Below are positions 24,412 through 32,929 of a stretch of 36,207 nucleotides of DNA, piece by piece. Both the position numbers and the translations under genes were made by a program. Source of the DNA: Eubacteriales bacterium (GTDB lineage Bacteria > Bacillota > Clostridia > Lachnospirales > Lachnospiraceae). The first letter of the stretch is position 1. Every line of letters starts with the position of its first letter. The notes beneath the pieces were generated by a model. The model did not search any database, was not told the origin of the DNA, and worked only from the letters and a program-made list of their open reading frames with translations. The stretch spans positions 1 through 36,207 of the forward strand of contig JAUNWP010000011.1 in NCBI GenBank assembly GCA_030540255.1, read 5' to 3'.

Positions 24412-26466
24412 ATGTTTGCAGACAGTTTTGGAAGTATGGTATTTAACGAGAAGGTAATGAGGGACGCCTTAAGTTCCGAATCCTTCAAGAGACTGATGAA
24501 GATCAGACACGAAGGCATGCCTATGGATGACAAGACTCTGGCCGATGAGGTTGCAGAGGCAATGAAGAAGTGGGCAGTCAGCAAGGGAGCCACACATTAT
24601 ACACACTGGTTCCAGCCTATGACGGGAGCTACCGCCGAGAAGCATGATTCGTTTTTAGACAGAGACAGCGACGGCAATCCTATCCTTGAGCTCTCGGGCA
24701 AGACCCTTCTTAAGGGAGAGTCAGATGCTTCTTCATTTCCGTCAGGAGGAATGCGAGAGACCTTTGAGGCAAGAGGCTACACAGTATGGGATCCTACCTC
24801 TGATGCATTTATAAGAGAGGATACCTTATGTATCCCTACTTCGTTCGGCTCCTTTGACGGTGCCGTGCTTGATAAGAAAACACCGCTCCTTCGAAGCGTT
24901 GAGACACTTAATACTCAGGCTGTTCGTCTCCTTCGCACCTTCGGCATCGAGACTAAATATGTATATCCTTCGGTAGGACTTGAGCAGGAATATTTCCTTA
25001 TCAATAAGGAGGATTGTGCCAAGCGCAGAGACCTTATCCTTACGGAGCGTACTCTCTTCGGAGCACCTACACCTAAGGGACAGGTACTCGAGGATCACTA
25101 TTACGGAACTATCAGACCGAGAGTCAAGGCATTCATGAAGGAGCTTGATGATGAGCTCTGGAAGGTTGGTATTTATTCCAAGACCGAGCATAATGAGGTT
25201 GCTCCGTGCCAGCACGAGATGGCTCCGATATTTGCAAGGTCAAATATTGCCGTCGATGAGAACCAGCTCACCATGGACATAATGAAAAAGGTTGCCAACC
25301 GTCACGGTTTTGTCTGCCTGCTTCATGAGAAGCCGTTTGAGGGCATCAACGGTTCCGGTAAGCATAATAACTGGTCAATATCGACTGCAGAGGGCGAGAA
25401 TCTGATGAATCCGGGCAAGGAACCGGAGAAGAATATCAAGTTCCTTCTCTTTATTACAGCCGTGATCAAGGCAGTCGATGATTATCAGGTACTCCTCAGG
25501 ATATCTGTTTCTTCCGCCGGCAACGACCGCAGACTCGGAGGAAACGAGGCACCTCCGGCTATCATCTCCATGTATCTCGGAGACAGATTGAGGACTATAA
25601 TCGCATCCATCATCAGCGGATCGGATCTCGAGACTGAGACAAAGAAGGCGGCATTAACAGTAAAGAATGATGATCGTAACCGTACCTCACCGTTCGCATT
25701 TACAGGAAACAAGTTCGAATTCCGTATGCCGGGATCCGCTGAGAATGTTTCCTGCACCAATTATGTTCTCAATACTATTGTTGCCGAGAGTCTTAAGCAG
25801 TTTGCAGACAGACTCGAGCCGTTTGCAGGCAAGGAAAACTTCGAGTCTGAGGTCAGAAAGCTTATCCGTGAGGAACTTACCGCTCATGAGCGTATCCTCT
25901 TCGAGGGCAACGGCTACAGCAAGGAATGGGTCAAGGAAGCAAAGCGCCGCGGACTTGCTGCATTCAAGTCAACGCCTGAGGCCTTTGAGCATTTTGATGA
26001 TGAGAAGAATATTGAGCTTCTTGTATCACACGGAATCCTCAATAAGGAAGAAATCAAGGCAAGAAAGGTCATTGGCTTTACAAAGTACAACAACATCATC
26101 AATGTTGAAGCACGCACCATGCTGCTTATGGCTGAGAAGGATATCGTTCCTGCAGCTATCAAGTACAGCAGTGAGCTCGCTTATGGTATTGAGTCCAAGC
26201 AGGCATTGCAGCTTGATGTGGAGCATGAGCTGAAGCTTGTCAGCGATATCAACGAGCATGTTAAGGCACTTATGCTTAATAATGAGACTCTCAGATCTGT
26301 GCTTGATTCACAGCCGACGGATCCGATGAAACAGGGCATGAACGCTTACAAGAAGATCGTGCCTGTTATGGAGGAAGAAAGACGCATAGTTGATGAGCTT
26401 GAACTCCTTGTAGACAAGAACAGCTGGCCATATCCGGACTATACAGACATGCTTTACTACGTGTAA
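24412..26466 (+). CDS. glnN: Glutamine synthetase, class III
   Basis: 684 residues, the normal size for class III glutamine synthetase, much larger than GlnA. It makes glutamine from glutamate, ammonia and ATP. Class III landmarks: N-terminal FGSMVFNEKVMRD; WFQPMTGATAEKHDSF; TCIPTSFGSFDG-like segment; SVGLEQEYFLI with the metal Glu; KTEHNEVAPCQHEMAPIF; the glutamate/ATP-site KPFEGINGSGKHNNWSI; and RNRTSPFAFTGNKFEFRMPG. The C-terminal 200 residues are the helical class III extension. GGGGGAAC gives the ribosome site. It is expressed alone from an extended -10 promoter containing a perfect dyad. Class III enzymes are nitrogen-regulated in several bacteria; which regulator acts here is not visible. 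Confidence 0.95.
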   Translation: MFADSFGSMVFNEKVMRDALSSESFKRLMKIRHEGMPMDDKTLADEVAEAMKKWAVSKGATHYTHWFQPMTGATAEKHDSFLDRDSDGNPILELSGKTLLKGESDASSFPSGGMRETFEARGYTVWDPTSDAFIREDTLCIPTSFGSFDGAVLDKKTPLLRSVETLNTQAVRLLRTFGIETKYVYPSVGLEQEYFLINKEDCAKRRDLILTERTLFGAPTPKGQVLEDHYYGTIRPRVKAFMKELDDELWKVGIYSKTEHNEVAPCQHEMAPIFARSNIAVDENQLTMDIMKKVANRHGFVCLLHEKPFEGINGSGKHNNWSISTAEGENLMNPGKEPEKNIKFLLFITAVIKAVDDYQVLLRISVSSAGNDRRLGGNEAPPAIISMYLGDRLRTIIASIISGSDLETETKKAALTVKNDDRNRTSPFAFTGNKFEFRMPGSAENVSCTNYVLNTIVAESLKQFADRLEPFAGKENFESEVRKLIREELTAHERILFEGNGYSKEWVKEAKRRGLAAFKSTPEAFEHFDDEKNIELLVSHGILNKEEIKARKVIGFTKYNNIINVEARTMLLMAEKDIVPAAIKYSSELAYGIESKQALQLDVEHELKLVSDINEHVKALMLNNETLRSVLDSQPTDPMKQGMNAYKKIVPVMEEERRIVDELELLVDKNSWPYPDYTDMLYYV

Positions 26467-26473
26467 CCGTTCA

Positions 26474-26599
26474 GAGCCACACGCATTTTCATGAAAAGTG
26501 TGAGTCATGCTTGCATGAACGAACACTTTTACATGAAAATGCATTTGGCGGATACGCCACAGCGAGGAAATGCGAAGCATTTTGGAGCCGGCGTGGCTC
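26474..26599. repeat. Compound palindromic element downstream of glnN
   Basis: A cluster of nested inverted repeats. Arm 26483-26501 pairs with 26523-26542 over 19 bp with one bulged A; its loop contains a second palindrome, TCATGC-TT-GCATGA (26505-26518). Next come TGGCG-GATA-CGCCA (26545-26558) and AAATGC-GAA-GCATTT (about 26568-26582). GAGCCAC (26474-26480) can pair with GTGGCTC (26593-26599) to enclose them all, or a local GAGCC/GGCTC hairpin can form (26585-26599). It is separate from the terminator that follows. It resembles REP/BIME-like intergenic repeats or a structured RNA; only one copy is in this window. Confidence 0.65.
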
Positions 26600-26623
26600 G
26601 TAACAGATTAATATTTAATTACC

Positions 26624-26656
26624 AAACGGGAACCGCTTTAAGGCAGTTCCCGTTTT
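26624..26656. terminator. Bidirectional terminator, copy B of a repeated terminator
   Basis: AAACGGGAACCGC pairs with GGCAGTTCCCGTTTT-type 3' arm (one wobble), with T-runs on both strands. It lies between the convergent glnN and esterase genes. Its reverse complement equals 20959-20991 except for one base. Confidence 0.85.
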
Positions 26657-26705
26657 CTTAAAAGAAAATATAGTTTTTAGTGATATGAGATTTTAAATAT
26701 CGGCA

Positions 26706-27860
26706 TTACTTATGCTGTGCGAACATCCAGTCTCTGAATTCTGTATTTGCATACATCGGAACCCATGAGAAGTGTGCGGATGTTCCGAATACTGTTCCAG
26801 GATTGTACAGAGTTGTCTTGTAGTAGATACCTGCGTTCTTAAGAGCCTCGATAGTAGGATTGTAGAACTCAACGATCTTAACTGTAGGATCATCAGCTGC
26901 CTGGAAGATCCACATCGGCATGCCTCTGAGAGCTTCTACCTTGCTCGGATCTGCGCCTGCTGCATCGGGAGCGATAGCTGCAAATACTTCCGGATGCTCT
27001 ATTGCGAGTGTGTATGTAGCGAATCCGCCTGCCGAAAGACCTGTCATGTATACTCTGTCTTTGTCTACCGAATACTCGTTCATAACCTTGAGCAGGAGAT
27101 TGTAGGCTCCGTTAAGATACTTCATAGGTGCAAATGCATTTTCAGCTGCGCCTGCTCTGTAAGCCATAAGTGTTGTCCAGTTTTCCATTTTGGCGTCTGT
27201 AACCTTGCACTGTGGTGCAAGTACTATACACTCATTCTTGCCTGCCTCGGAATCCTTAGCCCATACGGTAGCCATCTGATATCTCTTGAGCACCATGTCT
27301 ACAGACTGAGTTCTCTGACCTGATCCGTGAAGAGCAAATACGATAGGATACTTTTTGTTAGGATCATAGTTTGTAGGCACATAGAGCTCATAAGGAATAT
27401 TTACATTATTCTCTGCATCGAAATACTCGCCCGGCTTGAAGAGATTATATGTTGCGGTATCGCAGTCTCTTACAACATTAACGGTATAAGTTGTACTTAA
27501 GCCGTTCTTGCTTGCTGTGACAGTAATAGGAGTCTCAAGCACTATATCGTAGTTCGGAAGACTTCCGTCGATGGAAACTATCTTGCTTGCTCCTGATTCG
27601 AGCTCCTCACCGTTAACAGCGATAATTGTTCCCGAAGGAGCTGTAGCTGTGACCTTGACACCGTAGCAGTCACTCTGAACATTGTAGCTGTAATCTGTTA
27701 CACTCGGTGAGAACGAGATGTTTTTGCCGTCCTGAACCGCAGTAAGTACCGAAAGTCCTGTAAGGATCGGTGCGCCTGTGTCAGCCAGCGCTGTCTGAGC
27801 CATTCCCAACACAAAGGCTGCTGCAGCTGCTATGACTGCTAACTTTTTGAATTTTTTCAT
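26706..27860 (-). CDS. Secreted alpha/beta-hydrolase (esterase/peptidase) with cadherin-like domain
   Basis: 384 residues. Signal peptide 1-26 (KKLAVIAAAAAFVLGMAQTALA). Residues 30-132 form a cadherin-like beta-sandwich of the kind found in Firmicute exoproteins: FSPSVTDYSYNV, VKVTATAPSG, STTYTVNVVRD. Residues 150-384 are an alpha/beta-hydrolase of the PHB-depolymerase/prolyl-oligopeptidase-like group: oxyanion strand YPIVFALHGSGQ, nucleophile Ser276 in GLSAGGF, probable Asp323 or Asp324 in AADDPTV, and His363 in SAHFSW. Likely hydrolyses esters on plant polysaccharide (for example acetyl or feruloyl groups) or peptides; the substrate is inference. It is monocistronic, with GAAAGGGG upstream and a shared terminator downstream. 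Confidence 0.85.
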   Translation of the reverse strand: MKKFKKLAVIAAAAAFVLGMAQTALADTGAPILTGLSVLTAVQDGKNISFSPSVTDYSYNVQSDCYGVKVTATAPSGTIIAVNGEELESGASKIVSIDGSLPNYDIVLETPITVTASKNGLSTTYTVNVVRDCDTATYNLFKPGEYFDAENNVNIPYELYVPTNYDPNKKYPIVFALHGSGQRTQSVDMVLKRYQMATVWAKDSEAGKNECIVLAPQCKVTDAKMENWTTLMAYRAGAAENAFAPMKYLNGAYNLLLKVMNEYSVDKDRVYMTGLSAGGFATYTLAIEHPEVFAAIAPDAAGADPSKVEALRGMPMWIFQAADDPTVKIVEFYNPTIEALKNAGIYYKTTLYNPGTVFGTSAHFSWVPMYANTEFRDWMFAQHK

Positions 27861-28031
27861 AATCTGATACCCCTTTCAATTGTATGCAATACTGCATGTA
27901 CAAATTTACGAACATAAGTATAACATAAAAGGGTGATTTAATCTGTGGTTGAAACCTATAAATAAACTTAGTGAAATTCAGTACAAATCACGATATAAAG
28001 ACTGCTTTGAAAATACACTATTTCTTTAAAT

Positions 28032-28079
28032 TAGTTAAACAGGGAATGCGCCTATAAGGCACGCTCCCTGTTTTAACTA
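28032..28079 (-). terminator. Terminator after the AAA+ ATPase gene
   Basis: TAGTTAA-ACAGGGA (28032-28045) pairs with TCCCTGT-TTTAACTA (28065-28079) with one bulge, plus an imperfect inner stem (TGCGCC/GGCACG). It is T-rich on both sides. It lies between the minus-strand ATPase stop (28129) and the esterase promoter region; 27861-28031 holds no other recognisable feature. Confidence 0.7.
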
Positions 28080-28128
28080 TAATTAAGTTTATTTATAGAA
28101 ATAATTCTTCGTATAGTTGTATGGTGAT

Positions 28129-29166
28129 TTATATTTCAACCTCACAGTATGCATTTATATATTCAGCGAATCTGGGAAGTGATAACTTAAGTTTGCCGCG
28201 TTGCGACGCATCAACAATTCCACGCTCCATTAGACGTTTACGATAGACATTCAGGAGCTGCGGAGATATTGACAGTTTGTTTCGTATATCTGCGCTTGCC
28301 TCGATTCCTGTAGAAATAATATAGACGATTTTCTTATCAAGTTCAGATAGTTCACTCCATATTTTTTCATAAGCAAAGGATGCGAGAGCATCATCAAATT
28401 CAGGCATCAGATCCTCAAGGCTGCAATTATGCTCCCATCTGAGATGACCAAGTACCTGAAATGCAAAAGGATATCCTTTTGTGGCACGAGCCATTTCAAC
28501 GGCTTCTTTTTGACTCATATTAAATACATTTCTATAGCTTGAGGCCATTGAAGGCAGATTGAGCGGTTCGAGGAATACTTTAGGAGCACGATATAAAAAC
28601 GTCAGGCTTTTCTCGTTCTGTAAGTTACGGATATTATCATAAAGTCCGGTCATTACAAGATATACAGGGTAATGCTGAGTTATATATATCTGAAAATTAC
28701 TTGCAAATACTTTAACAAAATCATTATTAATGATTTCATCTATAACAAACAGAATACGTTTGTTATGCTTCATTAATTCCTCGATCATATTGCGAAGCAA
28801 AGCCTCATTTCCGAGTAAATGATTATCCGTGTGTAAAGAAACACCGATAGGACCGAGTGATGCATTGATGTTAATATCGGTATTTTTCTTTAATGAGGTG
28901 CGGCTGAGCTCGGATACTGCACTGGAGATTATATCACTGTCTGCACTTAATCTTAGTACGATCCAATCTTCTCTGTCCGAATAGTAGTCGGATATGATAG
29001 AAAGAGATACGGTTTTCCCTGATCCGCGGACACCGGCAATCATAAATACCTGGTTTGACGGCTGTTCCATATTAAAGGTGTTGATTATCTTATCTGTTTG
29101 ATTGTCACGGGAAATAAATTCAACAGGCTTTTGTCCAAAAGTTAAAGTAAAAGGATTTTCTTGCAT
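28129..29166 (-). CDS. AAA+ ATPase with C-terminal winged helix (Orc1/Cdc6-like)
   Basis: 345 residues. Walker A GVRGSGKT (45-52), Walker B ILFVIDE with Asp143 and Glu144, a sensor region YLVMTGLYDNIRNL (about 183-196), and a C-terminal winged helix (about 290-345, IRNKLSISPQLLNVYRKRLMERGIV). This matches stand-alone bacterial ATPases of the archaeal Orc1/STAND-like group, commonly annotated only as 'ATP-binding protein'. The function is unknown; such proteins may act in regulation, replication of mobile DNA or defence. GGAG lies 10 nt before the ATG. The 200 nt upstream are far more AT-rich than the rest of the window, which hints at acquired DNA, but no mobile gene is nearby. Confidence 0.8.
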   Translation of the reverse strand: MQENPFTLTFGQKPVEFISRDNQTDKIINTFNMEQPSNQVFMIAGVRGSGKTVSLSIISDYYSDREDWIVLRLSADSDIISSAVSELSRTSLKKNTDININASLGPIGVSLHTDNHLLGNEALLRNMIEELMKHNKRILFVIDEIINNDFVKVFASNFQIYITQHYPVYLVMTGLYDNIRNLQNEKSLTFLYRAPKVFLEPLNLPSMASSYRNVFNMSQKEAVEMARATKGYPFAFQVLGHLRWEHNCSLEDLMPEFDDALASFAYEKIWSELSELDKKIVYIISTGIEASADIRNKLSISPQLLNVYRKRLMERGIVDASQRGKLKLSLPRFAEYINAYCEVEI

Positions 29167-29372
29167 GGCGTTGTCATCTCCTTTCTCATATAAGTTTTTG
29201 ATTTTTATAATTATGAAATTTTATTATACAATTATATTTATTTTTATTTATTTGTATTTAAAATCTAAAAATCTATTTATTGTTATATATTCTTATATAT
29301 TGTTATTTAATAATATTAATATTGTTTTGCAAAGAATGCAATACATATTAAAAAAGAAGCAGAAAACAATGA
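29167..29372. other. Extremely AT-rich intergenic region
   Basis: From about 29190 to 29350 the sequence is almost only A and T, with many TATA/TTTA runs. It must hold the promoter of the AAA+ ATPase gene (minus), but no single promoter stands out. It also separates that gene from the upstream radical-SAM operon, whose end shows no clear terminator. Confidence 0.5.
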
Positions 29373-30491
29373 TTAATGTTGTTTCTGCTTATCAGGTTTA
29401 CCGTCTGCATATTCTCGCAGCACTTTATTTATTGTATTAAGTACCTTTTTCTTGTCGGCTGTCCAGAGCGGATATATGAGGAGACTCTTTGGTGCGTCTC
29501 CGGTGATGCGGTGGACGGTGATATCGGGAGGAAGAAGTGCAATAAGCTCTGCAATAAGCCTGGCATAAGCTTCAAGACTATAGCAGGGAAGCTGCATTCC
29601 GTCACTGAGTCTGATTAAAGGAGTGTCATGATCAATTGCTTCAATAGTGGTGCGGGATTTGACATTTTCCGTTTCGATAGTTTGTTTTACGAGTTTACGC
29701 TCCGATGATGCAGCTGCATTTAGGATATACTCTGAAATATCAGCGTCACTTTGATCTATGCGATTCGTCATAAGCTCTTTCGGCAGCCTCTCGGCGAGTG
29801 CGGTTCCTCTCAGTATATGCAGTAACTGAAGCTTGATGCCGTCTATACGACTGCCATCGGGAGCTGTGAGGCAGGACAGGTAGCGCACGGTTTCGGCGGT
29901 CCTTGAGGCACCTTCTCCGGGAAGACCTATGATTACGTGAACTATCACTTTAAGTCCCGCAGCTTTAAGCCTGATAAATGTATCCTCAAATACCTTTAGA
30001 CGATAGCAGCGGTTGATATAGGCAGCGGTATCCTCATGCATGGTCTGAAGACCTAGCTCAATATATACGGGCTTGAATCTATTGAGCTTCGAAAGCTCAG
30101 ACAGCATATTATCGCTTACTGAATCTGGGCGTGTCGCAACAGAGAGTGCCAGTACCTCGGTGTGAGCTATTGCTTTATTGAAGCAATCCACGAGATAAGT
30201 CTCGTCTCCGTAGGTTTCGGTAAAGGACTGGAAGTAAGCCATATATCCCGCAAAATTACGGCTGAGCTTACGGCTTACGCGCTCCTTGGCCTGCTCTATC
30301 TGAATATCTATATCGGGAACATTTTCAGCGAAATCTCCGGAGCCACCGGCACTGCAGAAGATACAGCCTCCGGTACCGCAGTGACCGTCACGGTTGGGAC
30401 AGGTATGAGACGCACTTAAGGCAAGGCGATACACCTTGCCTCCGAAGCTTTCCTTCATTTCATCATCAAAACTTCTGTAGTATTCTCTCAT
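29373..30491 (-). CDS. TIGR01212 (YtqA-type) radical SAM protein
   Basis: 372 residues. The iron-sulfur/SAM motif is CPNRDGHCGTGGCIFC, with Cys31, Cys43 and Cys46 binding the [4Fe-4S] cluster (spacing as in the TIGR01212/Elp3-like family). It is followed by the radical-SAM barrel: YMAYFQSFTETYGD, ALSVATRPDSVSD, PVYIELGLQTMHEDTAAYINR, VHVIIGLPGEG, and a C-terminal DITVHRITGDAP. The reaction is unknown; the family has been proposed to act on RNA or sulfur chemistry. It starts 4 nt after the MutT-like gene, so it is co-transcribed and probably translationally coupled. It is a little longer than the usual ~320 residues, with a Lys-rich tail. Confidence 0.9.
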   Translation of the reverse strand: MREYYRSFDDEMKESFGGKVYRLALSASHTCPNRDGHCGTGGCIFCSAGGSGDFAENVPDIDIQIEQAKERVSRKLSRNFAGYMAYFQSFTETYGDETYLVDCFNKAIAHTEVLALSVATRPDSVSDNMLSELSKLNRFKPVYIELGLQTMHEDTAAYINRCYRLKVFEDTFIRLKAAGLKVIVHVIIGLPGEGASRTAETVRYLSCLTAPDGSRIDGIKLQLLHILRGTALAERLPKELMTNRIDQSDADISEYILNAAASSERKLVKQTIETENVKSRTTIEAIDHDTPLIRLSDGMQLPCYSLEAYARLIAELIALLPPDITVHRITGDAPKSLLIYPLWTADKKKVLNTINKVLREYADGKPDKQKQH

Positions 30492-30495
30492 TGCT

Positions 30496-31005
30496 TTATT
30501 TTAAACGTACAGGCCGAGAGGCCATCTCCCACGCCTCGGTAAGCTCATCCGACTCATTGTAGCAGAGCTTAAGAGAGAAGACCTCCTGCCTTTCCTGAAG
30601 CAGGTAGTCAAGCATATATCTGTCACCCTCCCAGAGTTCCAGATCTAAGACGCTGCTCTTTTTTACCCATGCGAATACGCCCTCGTCACATTCCGGTACA
30701 GGCATGGCATCGTCATTACCGGCAGTATCGAAATCGGAACTTGTATATACGAAGATATACTCAGGATCCTTATCGGCATAGATAAAGCTGATGATCCCTC
30801 TGAAGCAAAAGCTCCTAAGCAGGAACCCGGTCTCCTCGCGAACCTCACGTATAAGGCATTCCTCCGGACTTTCGCCGCGTTCGAATTTACCGCCGGGACC
30901 TATCCACTTGCCTTTGTTGATGTCTTCATGTTTTTTTATCCTGTGCAGCATGAGATAATGCTCATTGCGTTCAAGATAGCATAGTGTTGTAAGCTTGGTC
31001 TGCAT
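30496..31005 (-). CDS. MutT/YtkD-type Nudix hydrolase (8-oxo-dGTP diphosphatase-like)
   Basis: 169 residues with a full Nudix box (about 39-61): GKFERGESPEECLIREVREE-TG. The N-terminal TTLCYLERNEHYLMLHRIKK and DINKGKWIGPGGK pattern is that of the 8-oxo-dGTP diphosphatase group, which cleans oxidised nucleotides from the pool. Tryptophan-containing VFAWVKKSS follows a cluster of acidic residues. It is the middle gene of a minus-strand operon, 11 nt after the DUF5662 gene and 4 nt before the radical-SAM gene. The actual substrate may differ. Confidence 0.85.
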   Translation of the reverse strand: MQTKLTTLCYLERNEHYLMLHRIKKHEDINKGKWIGPGGKFERGESPEECLIREVREETGFLLRSFCFRGIISFIYADKDPEYIFVYTSSDFDTAGNDDAMPVPECDEGVFAWVKKSSVLDLELWEGDRYMLDYLLQERQEVFSLKLCYNESDELTEAWEMASRPVRLK

Positions 31006-31016
31006 GATCTTATACC

Positions 31017-31688
31017 TCAGTCCTGATTGAATTTTGTCCAGTTGACCTCACCGTATTTGTAGCAAAACTCGACATTAGGATCCTCTAAGCCGAGGGATTC
31101 GATGCTGTAGTCGGTTCCCTTTGTGATCTTAAGGAGACTGCGCATGTATTTGAAGCATGCCTCCTCTCCCTCGTCACGTATGAGCTTGAGGCATTTTTCA
31201 AGCACGGCTCTTGTGTCATTATTCATAACTATATATTGTCTGTGCATATAGTAATGATTCCATGCCGAGGCTTTGGTATAGTTAGAACCCTGATAGGTGA
31301 TGCATGCGGCGAGTCTGTCGCAGACCATCTCTATAAGATACTTCATGGGCATCTTATTTCCGTATACAGTCTTGTTTTGGTGAAATGCAAAATCTATCCA
31401 GTACTCGAAATGATGCTTGTTTCTGCCCTTATGATGAAGCCACGAGGTCGAGCAGCCGTCATGAGTGCTTCGTTCCACGGCATTCGGAGACTTATGACCG
31501 TCAAAATATCTGATGCCTATACCGAATTCGGCAGGCGAGAATTTTGACAGATCATGCAGCAGTCCCTGCTTATACAGACCGCATCGAAAGCAGCCGCGGG
31601 CAACGTAATATTTGTGTTTGCAGACAGTCTTAAGATGTCCGAAAAATCTCTGTGCAAATGTCATTGATTGAAATGCATAATCAGCCAT
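31017..31688 (-). CDS. DUF5662 family protein
   Basis: 223 residues from the ATG at 31688, which has AGAGGG 8 nt upstream; the frame is open to 31757 but earlier starts lack a ribosome site. The conserved DUF5662 pattern is clear: FGHLKTVCKHKYYV, GLYKQGLLHDLSKFSPAEF, STSWLHHKGRNKHHFEYW, MPMKYLIEMVCDRLAA. The repeated His and Asp residues (HKYYV, LLHDLSKFS, HHKGRNKHHFEYW) look like an HD-type metal site, so it may be a metal-dependent phosphohydrolase; that is inference, as no activity is established. It leads the DUF5662-Nudix-radical-SAM operon. TATTAT lies upstream at about 31746-31741 (minus) without a convincing -35. Confidence 0.85.
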   Translation of the reverse strand: MADYAFQSMTFAQRFFGHLKTVCKHKYYVARGCFRCGLYKQGLLHDLSKFSPAEFGIGIRYFDGHKSPNAVERSTHDGCSTSWLHHKGRNKHHFEYWIDFAFHQNKTVYGNKMPMKYLIEMVCDRLAACITYQGSNYTKASAWNHYYMHRQYIVMNNDTRAVLEKCLKLIRDEGEEACFKYMRSLLKITKGTDYSIESLGLEDPNVEFCYKYGEVNWTKFNQD

Positions 31689-31908
31689 GTCATTAACCCT
31701 CTCAGAAACAGATAATAACATAAAGGGGCTTTTCATGCTATAATAAGACATTCCCAAAGAAGAACGATATTATGTTTGATTCATGTGCATAGTTTAGTCA
31801 AAAGGAAATTACGTACTGTGAAATAGAAAATGTGCCTATGCAAAGGCTTTGCGCTTATCTGCCGATAGTCAGATAAATGAATCGTCTGTATATGAAAGAT
31901 ATTTATTT

Positions 31909-32889
31909 ATGCGAAATTACGATATATCCGATATGAAATACAAGGAACTTGAGGCTGCGGATCTGGGCAGACTCTCTTATTACTACGGACTGCGCAGCCA
32001 GAAGAGCTGTGACGGTTCTCCTCTGGTCAGTTATCTCTACAAATATTATTATGAGGTAAGATATTGCGAATTCGAGGGCGAAGCCCTGCTCATGAGCTAT
32101 CACGGAGAAAACGGCGAAGTATACGGCTTCTTGCCGTTTTGCCGTGAGGAGGACATGCCTCGCTTTATGAAGCTTCAGGAGGAATACTTCAATAAGACTC
32201 TCGGTATTCCGCTTGTTATAAGCTCTGCCGATGAGGAGGGCGTGCTTGTACTTAACAATGCCGGTGCGCTTGATGAATATGAAGTGATCAAGGAAGATGA
32301 TATCAGTGATTATATATACAGCGGAGATGCGTTAAGAACACTTGCAGGCAGAAAATATTCCAAGAAACGCAACCATATCAATAAGTTTCTGCTTCAATAT
32401 GAGGGACGCTGGGAATACCGCAAGCTGGGATATGCCGACCATGAGGAGGTGGAGAGCTTTCTCAATTGCTGGATGAAGAAGAAAAAGCTCTCCGATCAGG
32501 GCAGCGGAGTAAATGAGGAAGGTCAGAGCTTTGATCCTTCGGAAGAGCTTGACGGAGAATACAGGGGCATAAAGGGTCTTATAAATGAAGAAGTCGTCTA
32601 TGAATATATGAAGATCGGCGGCATTTACATAGACAACAAGCTCAAAGCCTTTTCAATAGGAGTCAAGAGTGAGGCATGCTCAATGGCAATAATAGATGTA
32701 GAAAAGGCAGACAGCGGAATTGACGGACTCTATCAGATGATCAACAAAGAGTTTCTCTGCCACGAATTCCCGGAGGTCGAGCTGGTCAATCGAGAGGATG
32801 ATGTCGGAATAGAGGGACTCAGGCAGTCAAAACTGTCATATTACCCGAGTGAATTCGAATACAAGTATACCCTGACGCAGAAGCTGTAA
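31909..32889 (+). CDS. DUF2156 phosphatidylglycerol lysyltransferase-domain protein
   Basis: About 326 residues of a GNAT-like fold of the DUF2156 family: MKYKELEAADLGRL, SYLYKYYYEVRYCEFEGEALL, GEVYGFLPFC, RKYSKKRNHINKFLLQYEGRWEY (a conserved hallmark), YEYMKIGGIYIDNKLKAFSIG, and QMINKEFLCHEFPEVELVNREDDVGIEGLRQSK. Some relatives transfer aminoacyl groups from tRNA to lipids or peptides; no substrate is known for this type. The start is uncertain: the frame opens at 31822, a TTG is at 31849, and ATGs are at 31909 and 31933; none has a good ribosome site. A perfect palindrome GCAAAG-G-CTTTGC (31840-31852) sits just upstream. A GNAT gene follows 40 nt downstream, so the pair is probably an operon. 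Confidence 0.85.
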   Translation: MRNYDISDMKYKELEAADLGRLSYYYGLRSQKSCDGSPLVSYLYKYYYEVRYCEFEGEALLMSYHGENGEVYGFLPFCREEDMPRFMKLQEEYFNKTLGIPLVISSADEEGVLVLNNAGALDEYEVIKEDDISDYIYSGDALRTLAGRKYSKKRNHINKFLLQYEGRWEYRKLGYADHEEVESFLNCWMKKKKLSDQGSGVNEEGQSFDPSEELDGEYRGIKGLINEEVVYEYMKIGGIYIDNKLKAFSIGVKSEACSMAIIDVEKADSGIDGLYQMINKEFLCHEFPEVELVNREDDVGIEGLRQSKLSYYPSEFEYKYTLTQKL

Positions 32890-32929
32890 ATGCGGAGCTT
32901 GGCAGCGGTATGAGACAGGTATAAGGATT

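Noticed and set aside
25667-26233. 188-residue open frame on plus inside glutamine synthetase
   Set aside because: Out-of-frame shadow of glnN; Ser/Arg/Leu-rich with no family pattern.
26772-27323. 183-residue Cys-rich open frame on plus
   Set aside because: Antisense of the esterase gene; the Cys codons are complements of common codons, not a real Cys-rich protein.
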